In this document: positions 18,568-26,969 of the stretch, piece by piece
Layout: every line of letters begins with the position of its first letter
Numbering within the stretch: position 1 is the stretch's first letter
Assembly (NCBI RefSeq): GCF_015351595.1
Contig: NZ_JADKPT010000008.1
Location: forward strand, 1-64,000
DNA: 64,000 nt
From: Flavobacterium sp. LC2016-12
GTDB lineage: Bacteria; Bacteroidota; Bacteroidia; Flavobacteriales; Flavobacteriaceae
Direction: 5' to 3'
Position numbers and translations under genes: made by a program
The notes under the pieces: model-generated
What the model was told of the DNA's origin: nothing
Databases searched by the model: none
The model's input: the letters and a program-made list of their open reading frames with translations, nothing else

Positions 18568-18579
18568 AGTAGTATTTTT

Positions 18580-18876
18580 TTAAGATTGTTTTTTCCAAAT
18601 ATCCTGATACTCATCCGGATGTCTTTTGAATTGTGCATGCACGTATGGGCAAAGCGGTAAAACCATCATATGATTAGCACGTACGTATGTTGTCATTTCT
18701 TCCAAAAGTTTCTTCGCATAACCTTTTCCTTCGGCTTCCGGTTCAACTCCGGTGTGGTAAACAGTCAATAAATCATCTTTGATGCTTACCGTCATTTCGC
18801 CTAATTTTTTATCATCCACATAAAGATTAAAAGCGCCATGTTTTTTTTCGTTTAATTCCAGTTTGATAGTTTCCAT
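18580..18876 (-). CDS. GNAT-like N-acetyltransferase (YjdJ type)
   Basis: This is a small acetyltransferase-like protein of 98 aa. It shows the acetyl-CoA loop EAEGKGYAKKLLEEMTTYVRA near residues 47-65 and ends in LCPYVHAQFKRHPDEYQDIW, the pattern of YjdJ/Gcn5-related mini-GNATs. Substrates of this group are largely unknown. It sits between the YoaK-like and esterase genes in the stress operon; the 107-bp gap upstream is the largest within that operon. Confidence 0.8.
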   Translation of the reverse strand: METIKLELNEKKHGAFNLYVDDKKLGEMTVSIKDDLLTVYHTGVEPEAEGKGYAKKLLEEMTTYVRANHMMVLPLCPYVHAQFKRHPDEYQDIWKKQS

Positions 18877-18983
18877 ATATTTTTAAATTATATTATGCTT
18901 TTTAGCAGATAAAAGTGAACTATTTTTCTTTTCTTAAAGATAGTATGATTATCAGAAATCTACAATTTTAAATCTGTGATTGC

Positions 18984-19649
18984 TTAGTTTTCACGGTGGT
19001 AGAGATAACAAATTATCATAGCAGTTCCCGGCAGAACCAAAGTTCCTAATCCCAAAAATTTTCCGGCAACGGCTCCTAAAAAACAGCCCACAAGAAATCC
19101 CATAATAGTAACTAATTGTTTCTTAAAACTTAATAGAATTTCAGGATCTTTTGTTCCATTTTTTAATAAATTTCCTAAATCCAGTGATGCCTGAGTTACA
19201 TTTCCGGTCATCATGGTTGTAGGGCCGTGTGTTTCTTTGGCATATAATTTTCCAAAAGCATTCTGTAGTCCCATTGCAAAAACAGTTGCCATCGCAATTC
19301 CGTATATTGTCCATTCTGAAAATATTTCCAGAAAACCAAAAGCATAAGCAGCAATACCACTTAAAACCAGTATAATACCTTCCCAAAATAAGATGGTGTA
19401 ATGATTGGTATTTTTTAAGGCAATTCTTCCTCCCACAATAACGGCTACAATAAATACGGGAAATGTAAGTAGTTTTACCCATGCATGTATATCAGAACCT
19501 TTGATAATCTGATAGGCAAAGACAATAAAGTTACCCGTAACGTGTGCCGAAAATATAGAATCTGCAGCGACAAAAGTTACGGTATCGCAATACCCTGCTA
19601 TCATGGTTAGAAGCAGGGTTACGTACCAAATGTTTTTTTGAATTTCCAT
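18984..19649 (-). CDS. YoaK-like membrane protein (DUF1275)
   Basis: This is an integral membrane protein of 221 aa with about six helices. It has the DUF1275/YoaK marks: AGYCDTVTFVAADSIFSAHVTGNF near the N-terminus and the mid-protein block AMATVFAMGLQNAFGKLY with GPTTMMTGNVTQAS. The function of the family is unknown; members often accompany oxidative or electrophile stress genes. Its start lies 7 bp after the stop of the dps gene. Confidence 0.82.
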   Translation of the reverse strand: MEIQKNIWYVTLLLTMIAGYCDTVTFVAADSIFSAHVTGNFIVFAYQIIKGSDIHAWVKLLTFPVFIVAVIVGGRIALKNTNHYTILFWEGIILVLSGIAAYAFGFLEIFSEWTIYGIAMATVFAMGLQNAFGKLYAKETHGPTTMMTGNVTQASLDLGNLLKNGTKDPEILLSFKKQLVTIMGFLVGCFLGAVAGKFLGLGTLVLPGTAMIICYLYHREN

Positions 19650-19656
19650 AATTTGA

Positions 19657-20130
19657 TTATTTCAGGTGTGCGCGAAGCATCCAGGCCATTTTTTCGTGGT
19701 TTTCTAAAAGACCGGTAATATAATCACTGGTTCCGGCATCGTGAAGTTCAGTAGAAAAATTGTTGATGTTTTCACGTAAGTGTATTAAAATACTTTCATG
19801 GTCAGCAAGTAGCTCTTTGATGTAACCTGTACTGTCATTTTTTTCTCTTGATTCTTCTGTAAGATGAGTCAATGCCAGATATTCTTTTAGAGTTGCCGGT
19901 GCATAATGACCCAAAGTTCTAATTCTTTCTGCAACGTTATCTACAATTTCATCCAACGCTTCATATTGCTGTTCGAAGAAAATGTGTTTGTTATAGAAAT
20001 CAGGACCTTCAACATTCCAATGTGCTTTTTTTGTTTTGGTATAAAGTACAAATTCGTCAGCCAGAACTTTAGTTAATACGTCGACTACTTTTGTGATGCT
20101 TTCTTGTTTAATTCCGATGTTTGCTTTCAT
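19657..20130 (-). CDS. dps: Dps-family ferritin-like DNA protection protein
   Basis: This ferritin-like protein of 157 aa forms a dodecamer that oxidises and stores iron with peroxide and may shield DNA. The inter-subunit ferroxidase ligands are visible in KKAHWNVEGPDFYNKHIFFE (H, then D/E) and YEALDEIVDNVAERIRTLG. The length is normal for Dps. It starts 2 bp after the DoxX stop. Its presence in the operon points to peroxide or redox stress as the setting. Confidence 0.88.
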   Translation of the reverse strand: MKANIGIKQESITKVVDVLTKVLADEFVLYTKTKKAHWNVEGPDFYNKHIFFEQQYEALDEIVDNVAERIRTLGHYAPATLKEYLALTHLTEESREKNDSTGYIKELLADHESILIHLRENINNFSTELHDAGTSDYITGLLENHEKMAWMLRAHLK

Positions 20131-20132
20131 TT

Positions 20133-20561
20133 TTATATAAGGTTTAATAAATAATAATCAAGTGAATATTTTCCGGCGCCAAGTGCCAGAATTAATAATA
20201 GAGATAAGGTGTACATATATGGAACGTCTCGCACTTCGAGTGAATCTTTTCTGTGTACCACAAAATATCCTACGGCTGTAACGCCAATGGTTGGCAAGAC
20301 AACAAGTCGGGTTCCAATTCCTAAAATAATTAAAAATGGCACTACAGTATCAGAAAAAGTAGCTACCAATCCGTTTAGTTTTTCAGGCAAATGCAGCGGA
20401 TTCGGAACATGTTCTCTCTGACCGTTTTCAACTCTGAATTTTTTCATTCCATGTACCCGAAAAAGTTCAATAGCCAATAATACTCTAAAAACTAAAAACG
20501 CAGCATTATTGAAGGATGTTCCTAAATCAGAATAAAGGATTTGTTTAATAATTTCAGTCAT
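20133..20561 (-). CDS. DoxX-family membrane protein
   Basis: This is a membrane protein of 142 aa with four helices, of the DoxX/DoxD type. It includes VFRVLLAIELFRVHGMKKF, then FLIILGIGTRLVVLPTIG. DoxX proteins have been tied to redox enzymes such as thiosulfate:quinone oxidoreductase or superoxide-responsive complexes. I start at the ATG at 20561 (MTEIIKQILY), since the longer frame would begin at a TTG inside the preceding amidohydrolase gene. The gap to that gene is then 10 bp. Confidence 0.8.
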   Translation of the reverse strand: MTEIIKQILYSDLGTSFNNAAFLVFRVLLAIELFRVHGMKKFRVENGQREHVPNPLHLPEKLNGLVATFSDTVVPFLIILGIGTRLVVLPTIGVTAVGYFVVHRKDSLEVRDVPYMYTLSLLLILALGAGKYSLDYYLLNLI

Positions 20562-20571
20562 TACTTTAAGT

Positions 20572-22458
20572 TTAAAAGGCAAAGCAGGAACAGCCTAGTG
20601 CGCCCCAAAATGCGTTATAGTTGTTTATTGGTACGTTGCTTAATCTGGCAACATCATGACTGTGAGCATGAACATCGCAGCTTCCGCTACAGCTGTGTAT
20701 TTGAGAAGTCAGACCCGGTTTTGCATCTGCTTTTGAATTTTTCTCAATCGCACTCTGCAAATTATTTCTCACAGGATAGCCATTGTAAATATTAGTTGGA
20801 GACCAGTCTGGCAAAATTGGAATATGTGGCAGCGAAAAGGATGAAAAATCGCCATTAGCATACACAATTTTTCCATCGACAATAGTCAAATCAGCTTCAA
20901 TTTTTTTGATGTCTTCATCTTTAATAGTAAAATAATCACGATCCAAAACCACCAAATCAGCAAACATTCCGGTTTTAATATCTCCCTTTTTAGCTTGTTC
21001 CTGAGAAAACCAGGCGCTTCCTCTTGTGTACAATTCTAAGGCGATTTCCCTGCTTAATCTGCTTTCATTGTATAATTGAAGACCACCAACCGTTTTTCCA
21101 ACCGTCATCCAATACATTGAAACCCATGGATTATAACTGCTTACTCTTGTAGCATCAGAACCTCCACCAACGGGAACTTCCATTTCAATCATTTTTTTGA
21201 TTGGTGGTGTGCTTTCGGCTGCCTTTGCTCCGTATCGGTCTGTGAAATATTCTCCCTGATACGCCATTCTGCTTTGTATGGCAATACCGCCACCTAAATT
21301 TTTAACTCGCTCACTATTACGTTCATCGATTGTTTCAGCATGATCAAATATCCAGGGCAATCCGTTAAACGGAATTTCCTGATTGATCTTTTCAAATACA
21401 TTCAAAAATCTCGTAATACTTTCGTTGTAAGTCGCATGAAGCCTAAACGGCCAACGGTTTTCGACTAAAAGACGGACTACTTTTTCCAATTCTGCTTCCA
21501 TAGTTTCAGGAAGGTCAGGTCTTGGTTGAAGGAAATCTTCAAAATCAGCTGCAGAAAAAACTAACATTTCACCAGCACCATTATGACGGTACATATCATC
21601 TCCCTGATATAATTTTACAGTATCAATCCAATCTTCAAAATCTTCAAATTCGTGTTTTGGTTTTTGAGTAAAAAGATTATAGGCAATTCTAACGGTTAAT
21701 TGTTTCTTTTCATTCAATTCATTAACTACTTTATAATCGTCCGGAAAATTCTGAAAACCTCCTCCGGCATCAATAACACTTGTAATTCCGAAACGGTTCA
21801 ATTCTTTCATAAAATGACGTGTCGAATTGATCTGGTGTTCGTAGGAAAGCGTTGGACCTTTTGCTAAAGTCGAATACAAAATCATAGCGTTCGGAGTAGC
21901 AATAATAAGCCCGGTTGGTTCACCATTGGAATCACGCTCAATTTGCCCTCCAGGAGGTGCCGGTGTATTTTTGGTATAACCAATAGCTTTTAACGCTGCT
22001 CTGTTCATTATTGCTCTGTCATATAAATGCAGAATAAAAACAGGAGTTTCTGGCGCAATAGTATTAATTTCTTCCAGAGTTGGCATTCTGCGTTCTGCAA
22101 ATTGAAATTCTGACCAGCCCCCAACCACACGAACCCATTGCGGATTTGGTGTGCGATCCACTTGTTCTTTTAGCATTCTGAGTGCGTCTGCGAGAGAAGG
22201 AACACCGTCCCAGCGTAATTCTAAATTATAATTCAATCCACCGCGAATAAGATGAATGTGTGAATCGTTAATTCCGGGTACAACTCTTCTGTTGTGGAGG
22301 TCGATTATTTTTGTTTCTTCAGATGCAAATTCCATTACATTGCTATCACTTCCAACAGCAATAAACTTTCCGTCTTTGATTGCTACGGCAGTTACATTTG
22401 GTGTTTCAGCATTGAAACTATGAATTTTGCCGTTGAATAAAATTAGATCTGCTTTCAT
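20572..22458 (-). CDS. YtcJ-like amidohydrolase with Cys/His tail
   Basis: This is a metal-dependent hydrolase of the YtcJ amidohydrolase-3 group, with the beta-sandwich start MKADLILFNGKIHSF, the metal motif GINDSHIHLIRGG near residue 64, and the late motifs HATYNES, FDHAET and GGGSDATRVSSYNPW. It likely hydrolyses a C-N bond in a small cyclic or acyl-amide compound. The family usually ends soon after IVDGKIVYANG. Here about 80 residues more follow, closing with CSGSCDVHAHSHD and GCSCFAF, a cysteine/histidine-rich tail. It lies 11 bp after the small hypothetical gene and 10 bp before doxX. Confidence 0.85.
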   Translation of the reverse strand: MKADLILFNGKIHSFNAETPNVTAVAIKDGKFIAVGSDSNVMEFASEETKIIDLHNRRVVPGINDSHIHLIRGGLNYNLELRWDGVPSLADALRMLKEQVDRTPNPQWVRVVGGWSEFQFAERRMPTLEEINTIAPETPVFILHLYDRAIMNRAALKAIGYTKNTPAPPGGQIERDSNGEPTGLIIATPNAMILYSTLAKGPTLSYEHQINSTRHFMKELNRFGITSVIDAGGGFQNFPDDYKVVNELNEKKQLTVRIAYNLFTQKPKHEFEDFEDWIDTVKLYQGDDMYRHNGAGEMLVFSAADFEDFLQPRPDLPETMEAELEKVVRLLVENRWPFRLHATYNESITRFLNVFEKINQEIPFNGLPWIFDHAETIDERNSERVKNLGGGIAIQSRMAYQGEYFTDRYGAKAAESTPPIKKMIEMEVPVGGGSDATRVSSYNPWVSMYWMTVGKTVGGLQLYNESRLSREIALELYTRGSAWFSQEQAKKGDIKTGMFADLVVLDRDYFTIKDEDIKKIEADLTIVDGKIVYANGDFSSFSLPHIPILPDWSPTNIYNGYPVRNNLQSAIEKNSKADAKPGLTSQIHSCSGSCDVHAHSHDVARLSNVPINNYNAFWGALGCSCFAF

Positions 22459-22469
22459 TAAATTAAGTT

Positions 22470-22787
22470 TTAGTGGGTTGAAAGTTTTCGAATCATTTCG
22501 GCAGAAACTGAATCGGCATAGATTCCAAAAGCGCTTGTTAAAACACCTTTTATATTATAAATCTCAGATATAATGCCGTAGACTATATCTTCATCACCAG
22601 GATCTGTATCGCCTTCAAAACGGAATAAATATTCAATTTTGAATTCTTCCGGAGACATGGTTTGTGTGTTATTATTGTAACGTATACAGTTTTCATCAAG
22701 ATTAAAATTTTCTGTAAAACCTTGCTGACCGAGCCATTGTAGCGCTTCTGTAACGGTGTCAAAAGAGGGTTGTTGAAGTAAACTCAT
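22470..22787 (-). CDS. Small conserved-looking hypothetical protein
   Basis: This is a soluble acidic protein of 105 aa. It reads FDTVTEALQWLGQQGFTENF, then a strongly acidic section (EGDTDPGDEDIVYGI) and a helical end. Similar proteins in Bacteroidota carry a phosphoribosylpyrophosphate synthetase label, but no PRPP motif or catalytic residue of that enzyme is present, so I do not use it. It sits in the stress operon between the alpha/beta hydrolase and the amidohydrolase. Confidence 0.65.
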   Translation of the reverse strand: MSLLQQPSFDTVTEALQWLGQQGFTENFNLDENCIRYNNNTQTMSPEEFKIEYLFRFEGDTDPGDEDIVYGIISEIYNIKGVLTSAFGIYADSVSAEMIRKLSTH

Positions 22788-22801
22788 ATTGGGAAGGTAT
22801 T

Positions 22802-22830
22802 AACTGCCAACAAATAAGTCATTGGCAGTT
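22802..22830. repeat. Intra-operon hairpin
   Basis: The arms AACTGCCAA and TTGGCAGTT enclose an 11-base loop in the 72-bp gap between the first and second gene of the stress operon. No T-run follows on the transcribed minus strand (next bases are AATACC), so it looks more like a processing or stabilising hairpin than a full terminator. Confidence 0.55.
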
Positions 22831-22859
22831 TTGGTTACTTTTAAGAAAAGGTTGCCTAC

Positions 22860-23678
22860 TTATGCTTTAATGAAAGCCAAAATATCGTTATTGATTGTTT
22901 CAGCCTCTGTAGTTGGCATACCATGTGGAAATCCTGGATATGAAATCAGTTTTCCGTTTTTCAAAAGTTTTGCTGCTCTTGGTGCCTGATCAAAAGGTAC
23001 AATCTGATCATCTTCTCCGTGAAGAACTAAAACAGGAATGTCTAAACTCTTAAGATCTTCCGTGAAATCTGATTCCGAGAAAGCTTTAATCCCTTCATAA
23101 TGAGCCAAAACAGACCCCATCATTCCCTGACGCCACCAATTGTGTTTAATTCCTTCCTGAACGGTTTGTCCTTCGCGGTTCCATCCGTAGAATGGTATTG
23201 GAAAATCATAAAAATACTGCGCTCTGTTAAATCCGGTTCCTTGTCTTATTTCATCAAAAATAGATAATGGCACACCTTCAGGATTTGATTCATTTTTTAT
23301 CATGATTGGTGTTACGGCACTAATTATTATCGCTTTTGCAACGCGTTCTTTTCCGTATTTTGCAGCATAACGAATCACTTCACCACCTCCGGTTGAGTGA
23401 CCAACATGAATCGCATTTTTTAAATCAAGAGCTGCTGTTAATTCAGCAATGTCTGATGCATAGGTTTCCATATTGTTTCCTTCAGCGCTTTGGCCAGAAC
23501 GTCCGTGTCCGCGACGATCATGTGCAATAACTCTGAATCCCTGTTTAAGGAAAAACATCATTTGTGCATCCCAGTCATCACTAGATAAAGGCCATCCATG
23601 GTGAAAAACAATTGGCTGACCATTTCCCCAATCTTTATAATAAATCTCTGTTCCGTCTTTTACTGTAAATGTGCTCAT
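22860..23678 (-). CDS. Chloroperoxidase-like alpha/beta hydrolase
   Basis: This is a cytosolic alpha/beta hydrolase of the non-heme haloperoxidase/perhydrolase type, 272 aa as usual. It shows FHHGWPLSSDDWD, VIAHDRRGHGRSGQS, the elbow VGHSTGGGEV near residue 96, the acid residue in HGEDDQIVPFD and the histidine in PGFPHGMPTTE. Members are esterases or lactonases and can form peracids with H2O2. It is the first gene of the long stress operon and carries the palindromic operator in front of it. Confidence 0.87.
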   Translation of the reverse strand: MSTFTVKDGTEIYYKDWGNGQPIVFHHGWPLSSDDWDAQMMFFLKQGFRVIAHDRRGHGRSGQSAEGNNMETYASDIAELTAALDLKNAIHVGHSTGGGEVIRYAAKYGKERVAKAIIISAVTPIMIKNESNPEGVPLSIFDEIRQGTGFNRAQYFYDFPIPFYGWNREGQTVQEGIKHNWWRQGMMGSVLAHYEGIKAFSESDFTEDLKSLDIPVLVLHGEDDQIVPFDQAPRAAKLLKNGKLISYPGFPHGMPTTEAETINNDILAFIKA

Positions 23679-23727
23679 TGTTTTATGGTTTTAAATTATT
23701 AATTTTTTAGTTGTTAAATTTCTTTTA

Positions 23728-23772
23728 CAAACTTACTGAAGGTTCGAAAGTCTGTTGATTAATGTAGATTAA
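23728..23772 (-). promoter_or_regulatory. Promoter with palindromic operator, stress operon
   Basis: On the minus strand a TTAATCTACATTAA element (23759-23772), one mismatch from a perfect palindrome, lies exactly 23 bp ahead of a TAAGTTTG -7 box (23728-23735). It starts the operon from 23678 to 17597. The flanks agree with the copy at 17372-17385 over about 20 bp (TTTCTTAATCTA-ATTAATC). Confidence 0.7.
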
Positions 23773-24129
23773 GAAAAAAAACAATCTGTTATTTTTTTAG
23801 AAGTGTAGTTTTCATATTGCGCCTCTTTTAATTATAATAGATTCCAAACGGTAGCCAAATAATATGCCTCAAATTAAAAGGTCAATTAAGTCAGGGGGTT
23901 AAGTATATAAGGCAGTATTTTTTGTTACGATATTTCGTGAATTTATTAATGCATTATTATTTTAACGTATAATTCCGGAGATTGAAGTTGTTGGTTATCA
24001 AAGAGACATCACGTTACTATTTCCAATTTTCTGTATACTTTGAAGACATTTTTTCTGGTTAAAGGCGGTACTTCTTCTTTTATTATTTCTTACTTTTAAT
24101 GTAATAACTGCTTAAAAAGAAATAAAACC
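23773..24129. other. Divergent spacer before mscS
   Basis: No ORF is visible. A near-consensus TATACTTTG occurs close to 24033 on the plus strand and may belong to the mscS promoter (one base too long for TAnnTTTG). Confidence 0.35.
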
Positions 24130-25899
24130 ATGAATATAGATCTTAGACGTTTACTGTTTTATTTGTTGTTGCTCCTATTTCTTATGCCCAATAGAGTAGA
24201 AGCCCAGCTTCTAGGTTCGGGTAAACCCACAATTGAAGAACCTGCAAAAACTCCAGAAGATTCTTTGGGAAGAAGAACACCTCAGGGAACTGTTAATGGT
24301 TTTATTAAAGCCCTAGGCGATCAAAATTATCTTCGCGCCAGCCAGTATTTTGTTCTAAGTAAACGCTCCTATCGCAAATCAGCACAAAGGATAAGAATTG
24401 CCAAGACTTTTCAACAATTGTTGGACCAGGGAGGTAATTTCTCACCATCTTCTATTATAAGTAATAAAGAATCCGGAAAAACAGATGATGACCTACAAGC
24501 AGGCGAAGACATTGTAGGAAATATTACTGATGGTAAAACGAACCTCCAGATTTATGTAGAAAATCAGTCAGATGACAATGAGCCTGCATTATGGCTTTTT
24601 TCTGCTGAAACCGTAGAGTCAATTGCGTTAACTGATCTTTCAGGCGAAAAAACATTTTTGGACAGGGTACTGCCAGCCGCTTTAATAGAACGAAAACTAG
24701 GAAATGTTCCTATAGGTCATTGGGCTGTGGTGGTGGTCATGACGGTTGTGTCTTATTTACTTTCAAGGCTGTTAATTTTTATAATTGCTTTCATCATACA
24801 AAAACTGTGGAAAAAAGCAGCAACTGAAGAGGGGCAGGCAATTATTGATGCATTTACGCTGCCGGTCCATTTGTATCTTACTGTAATTTTATTTGTAGCA
24901 CTAACGAAGAATATGGGAATTTCTATCGTAGTTCGACAGCGCTTTAGTATTATCATACTCACTATTGGTATCGTAGCTTTTTTAATACTCCTCTGGAGAA
25001 TGACCGACTTTGTAAGTGGGTATACGCGCAGCAGAATGAACAGTCGCGGGCGCATATCTGCGGTATCGGCTATACTATTTTTAAGCCGAACCACTAAGGC
25101 GGCCATTGTTTTCATTGGTATTATTGCCCTACTCGGAATTATCGGGGTAGATGTAACAGCCGGAATTGCAGCTTTAGGTATCGGAGGTATCGCATTGGCG
25201 TTAGGAGCACAAAAAACCATAGAAAACTTTGTAGGAAGTGTGAGTCTTATTGCTGACCAACCACTAAGAGTGGGAGATTATTGCCGCGTAGATGAGATTA
25301 AAGGTACGGTAGAAGCTATCGGAATGCGTTCAACCACACTTCGCACCTCTGCACGTACTATAGTGACTATTCCTAATGGTCAATTATCTGCCAGTAAAAT
25401 AGAAAATTATGCCCATCGTGACCGCTTTATCTTTAATCCGATATTTAATTTTAGGATGGAAACGACTCCGGATCAAATGCGTTATCTATTGGTAGAACTT
25501 AAATCATTATTGTATTCGCATCCGGCCATATTAAATTCACCACCGATCGTGCGTTTTACCGGAATCACAGCTGATGCCTTAAAAGTTGAGGTAACCGCCT
25601 ATATTGAAGCCGTAACTTTTGAAATTTCTCAGGAAGTACAGGAAGATATTTTGTTACGAATGATGGATATAATAGAAAACAGCGGAACATCTTTGGCTTA
25701 TCCTTCTCAAACACTTTATATGGCACGGGATACTTCGCTATCAGATGAAAAAAAGGTGGCAGTTTCAGAAACTGTTAAAAATTGGAAAGAAAATAACGAA
25801 TTGCAGCTACCTCAATTTGATCCGAAACGCATTGAAGAATTAAAGAATAGTATAAAGTACCCTGGTGACGGTAGTTTTAAATCTAAAGAGGAGGAGTAG
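24130..25899 (+). CDS. MscS-type mechanosensitive channel
   Basis: This is an inner-membrane mechanosensitive or small-conductance channel of 589 aa. A signal-like N-terminus (ending NRVEAQ) precedes a periplasmic domain of about 180 residues (GTVNGFIKALGDQNYLRAS). Several helices follow, then the pore-lining helix rich in Ala/Gly (TAGIAALGIGGIALALGAQ) and FVGSVSLIADQPLRVGDYCRV of the beta domain, with TTLRTSARTIVTIPNGQL as the MscS signature. It probably protects against osmotic downshock. It stands alone and ends at a strong terminator. Confidence 0.88.
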   Translation: MNIDLRRLLFYLLLLLFLMPNRVEAQLLGSGKPTIEEPAKTPEDSLGRRTPQGTVNGFIKALGDQNYLRASQYFVLSKRSYRKSAQRIRIAKTFQQLLDQGGNFSPSSIISNKESGKTDDDLQAGEDIVGNITDGKTNLQIYVENQSDDNEPALWLFSAETVESIALTDLSGEKTFLDRVLPAALIERKLGNVPIGHWAVVVVMTVVSYLLSRLLIFIIAFIIQKLWKKAATEEGQAIIDAFTLPVHLYLTVILFVALTKNMGISIVVRQRFSIIILTIGIVAFLILLWRMTDFVSGYTRSRMNSRGRISAVSAILFLSRTTKAAIVFIGIIALLGIIGVDVTAGIAALGIGGIALALGAQKTIENFVGSVSLIADQPLRVGDYCRVDEIKGTVEAIGMRSTTLRTSARTIVTIPNGQLSASKIENYAHRDRFIFNPIFNFRMETTPDQMRYLLVELKSLLYSHPAILNSPPIVRFTGITADALKVEVTAYIEAVTFEISQEVQEDILLRMMDIIENSGTSLAYPSQTLYMARDTSLSDEKKVAVSETVKNWKENNELQLPQFDPKRIEELKNSIKYPGDGSFKSKEEE

Positions 25900-25934
25900 A
25901 TCCGTTTGGACTTTTAAATCGAAATTTACCCATA

Positions 25935-25966
25935 AAAAAAGTCCTAATGAAAATTAGGACTTTTTT
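25935..25966. terminator. Bidirectional terminator, mscS and GH16
   Basis: Perfect 14-bp arms AAAAAAGTCCTAAT and ATTAGGACTTTTTT around a GAAA tetraloop lie between the convergent mscS and GH16 genes. Confidence 0.9.
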
Positions 25967-25989
25967 AAATAAAACCAACGATGTGTAAA

Positions 25990-26916
25990 TTAGATTGGTC
26001 TTTTGTAGACAGTTACATCATCTACCCACATCATTGCGCTTGTAAATAAGTTAATTTTATTAGGATCAATGAAATTAGAGTCTTTAGATCCAACGTTCAT
26101 ATTTAACATAATCGAGTGTGGTCCGAAATTATTTAAATTAAGATTAGCTACGCTACTATTGGTATAGGTTGCAACTGTTACATTATCTACCATAATAGTA
26201 ACTGTTACGACATTGTTTTTCATCTTCCAAAAAGATTCATATAAATGCCATCCGCCATTTCCGTTTATATCAAAATTACCCGGATAGTTTCTCTCTGCAG
26301 AATTTCCTAATTGATTTGCTCCGCTCGAAGTTCCATAAAAAAGATTTGAAGTAAAACGACTTGTATTAGGTGCAAAAGAGTAACCTTCCATGATATCAAT
26401 TTCTCCTTTGGTTGGCCAGGCATTTCCTTGTACAGACCAAAAGGCAGGCCAGGCACCATAAGTATCTGTGAAAGATTTGTAAGTTGCGCCATCCATGGCT
26501 ATTAATTTAATATTTGCAGAAAGCATATACTCTGTATTGTTTTCCGGTTTGTATTGGTAATTGGAAGTTATGAAGCCAGACTGATATTTATATGTACTCA
26601 ATTTTGTAGTCTTGATTTCTAAACATTGTCTTCCATCTCGCCATTGTGTAGTTGGCACTGAGCTGTAATAATCACAATACCATGAGTTATAATCCGCTCG
26701 TTGCTCTTTTGTCCATTGTGACAGATTGGAACCTACATCGAATGTATCTTCAAATTGTTTAACCCATGGTGCAGCAGCTACTTTGCCTGTACTATTTTTT
26801 GTACTTGCACTTGCTGATTGGTCTTTTGTTATTGGACTAGCGTCATCTGCGCAGGATGTAAATCCTAAACCTAATACACATGTCACTGTTAATGCGAACA
26901 AATTTAATTTTTTCAT
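25990..26916 (-). CDS. GH16 family endo-glycosidase lipoprotein
   Basis: This is a surface or periplasmic endo-beta-glucanase-like enzyme of glycoside hydrolase family 16. A lipoprotein signal ends GLGFTSC at residues 17-23. After a short linker, the jelly-roll domain starts at WVKQFEDTFDVG. The catalytic ExDxxE motif appears as KGEIDIMEGY, with the nucleophile and acid/base glutamates in place. The tail (SAMMWVDDVTVYKRPI) is the usual last strand. GH16 enzymes cut beta-1,3-, beta-1,3/1,4-glucans or galactans; subfamily not assigned here. It is the last gene of the polysaccharide utilisation locus, 53 bp after GH10. Confidence 0.87.
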   Translation of the reverse strand: MKKLNLFALTVTCVLGLGFTSCADDASPITKDQSASASTKNSTGKVAAAPWVKQFEDTFDVGSNLSQWTKEQRADYNSWYCDYYSSVPTTQWRDGRQCLEIKTTKLSTYKYQSGFITSNYQYKPENNTEYMLSANIKLIAMDGATYKSFTDTYGAWPAFWSVQGNAWPTKGEIDIMEGYSFAPNTSRFTSNLFYGTSSGANQLGNSAERNYPGNFDINGNGGWHLYESFWKMKNNVVTVTIMVDNVTVATYTNSSVANLNLNNFGPHSIMLNMNVGSKDSNFIDPNKINLFTSAMMWVDDVTVYKRPI

Positions 26917-26969
26917 AATTTAATTTTTTGGTTAATTAATAGTTGAAGTAAAGTATTATGTTCAAAAAT

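Noticed and set aside
22470..22787. Phosphoribosylpyrophosphate synthetase
   Set aside because: Only 105 aa, with none of the PRPP-binding or ATP-binding motifs.
24753..25220. 155-codon minus-strand frame inside mscS
   Set aside because: It is the antisense of the membrane-spanning region, whose codon pattern keeps the reverse frame open; MscS motifs are on the plus strand.
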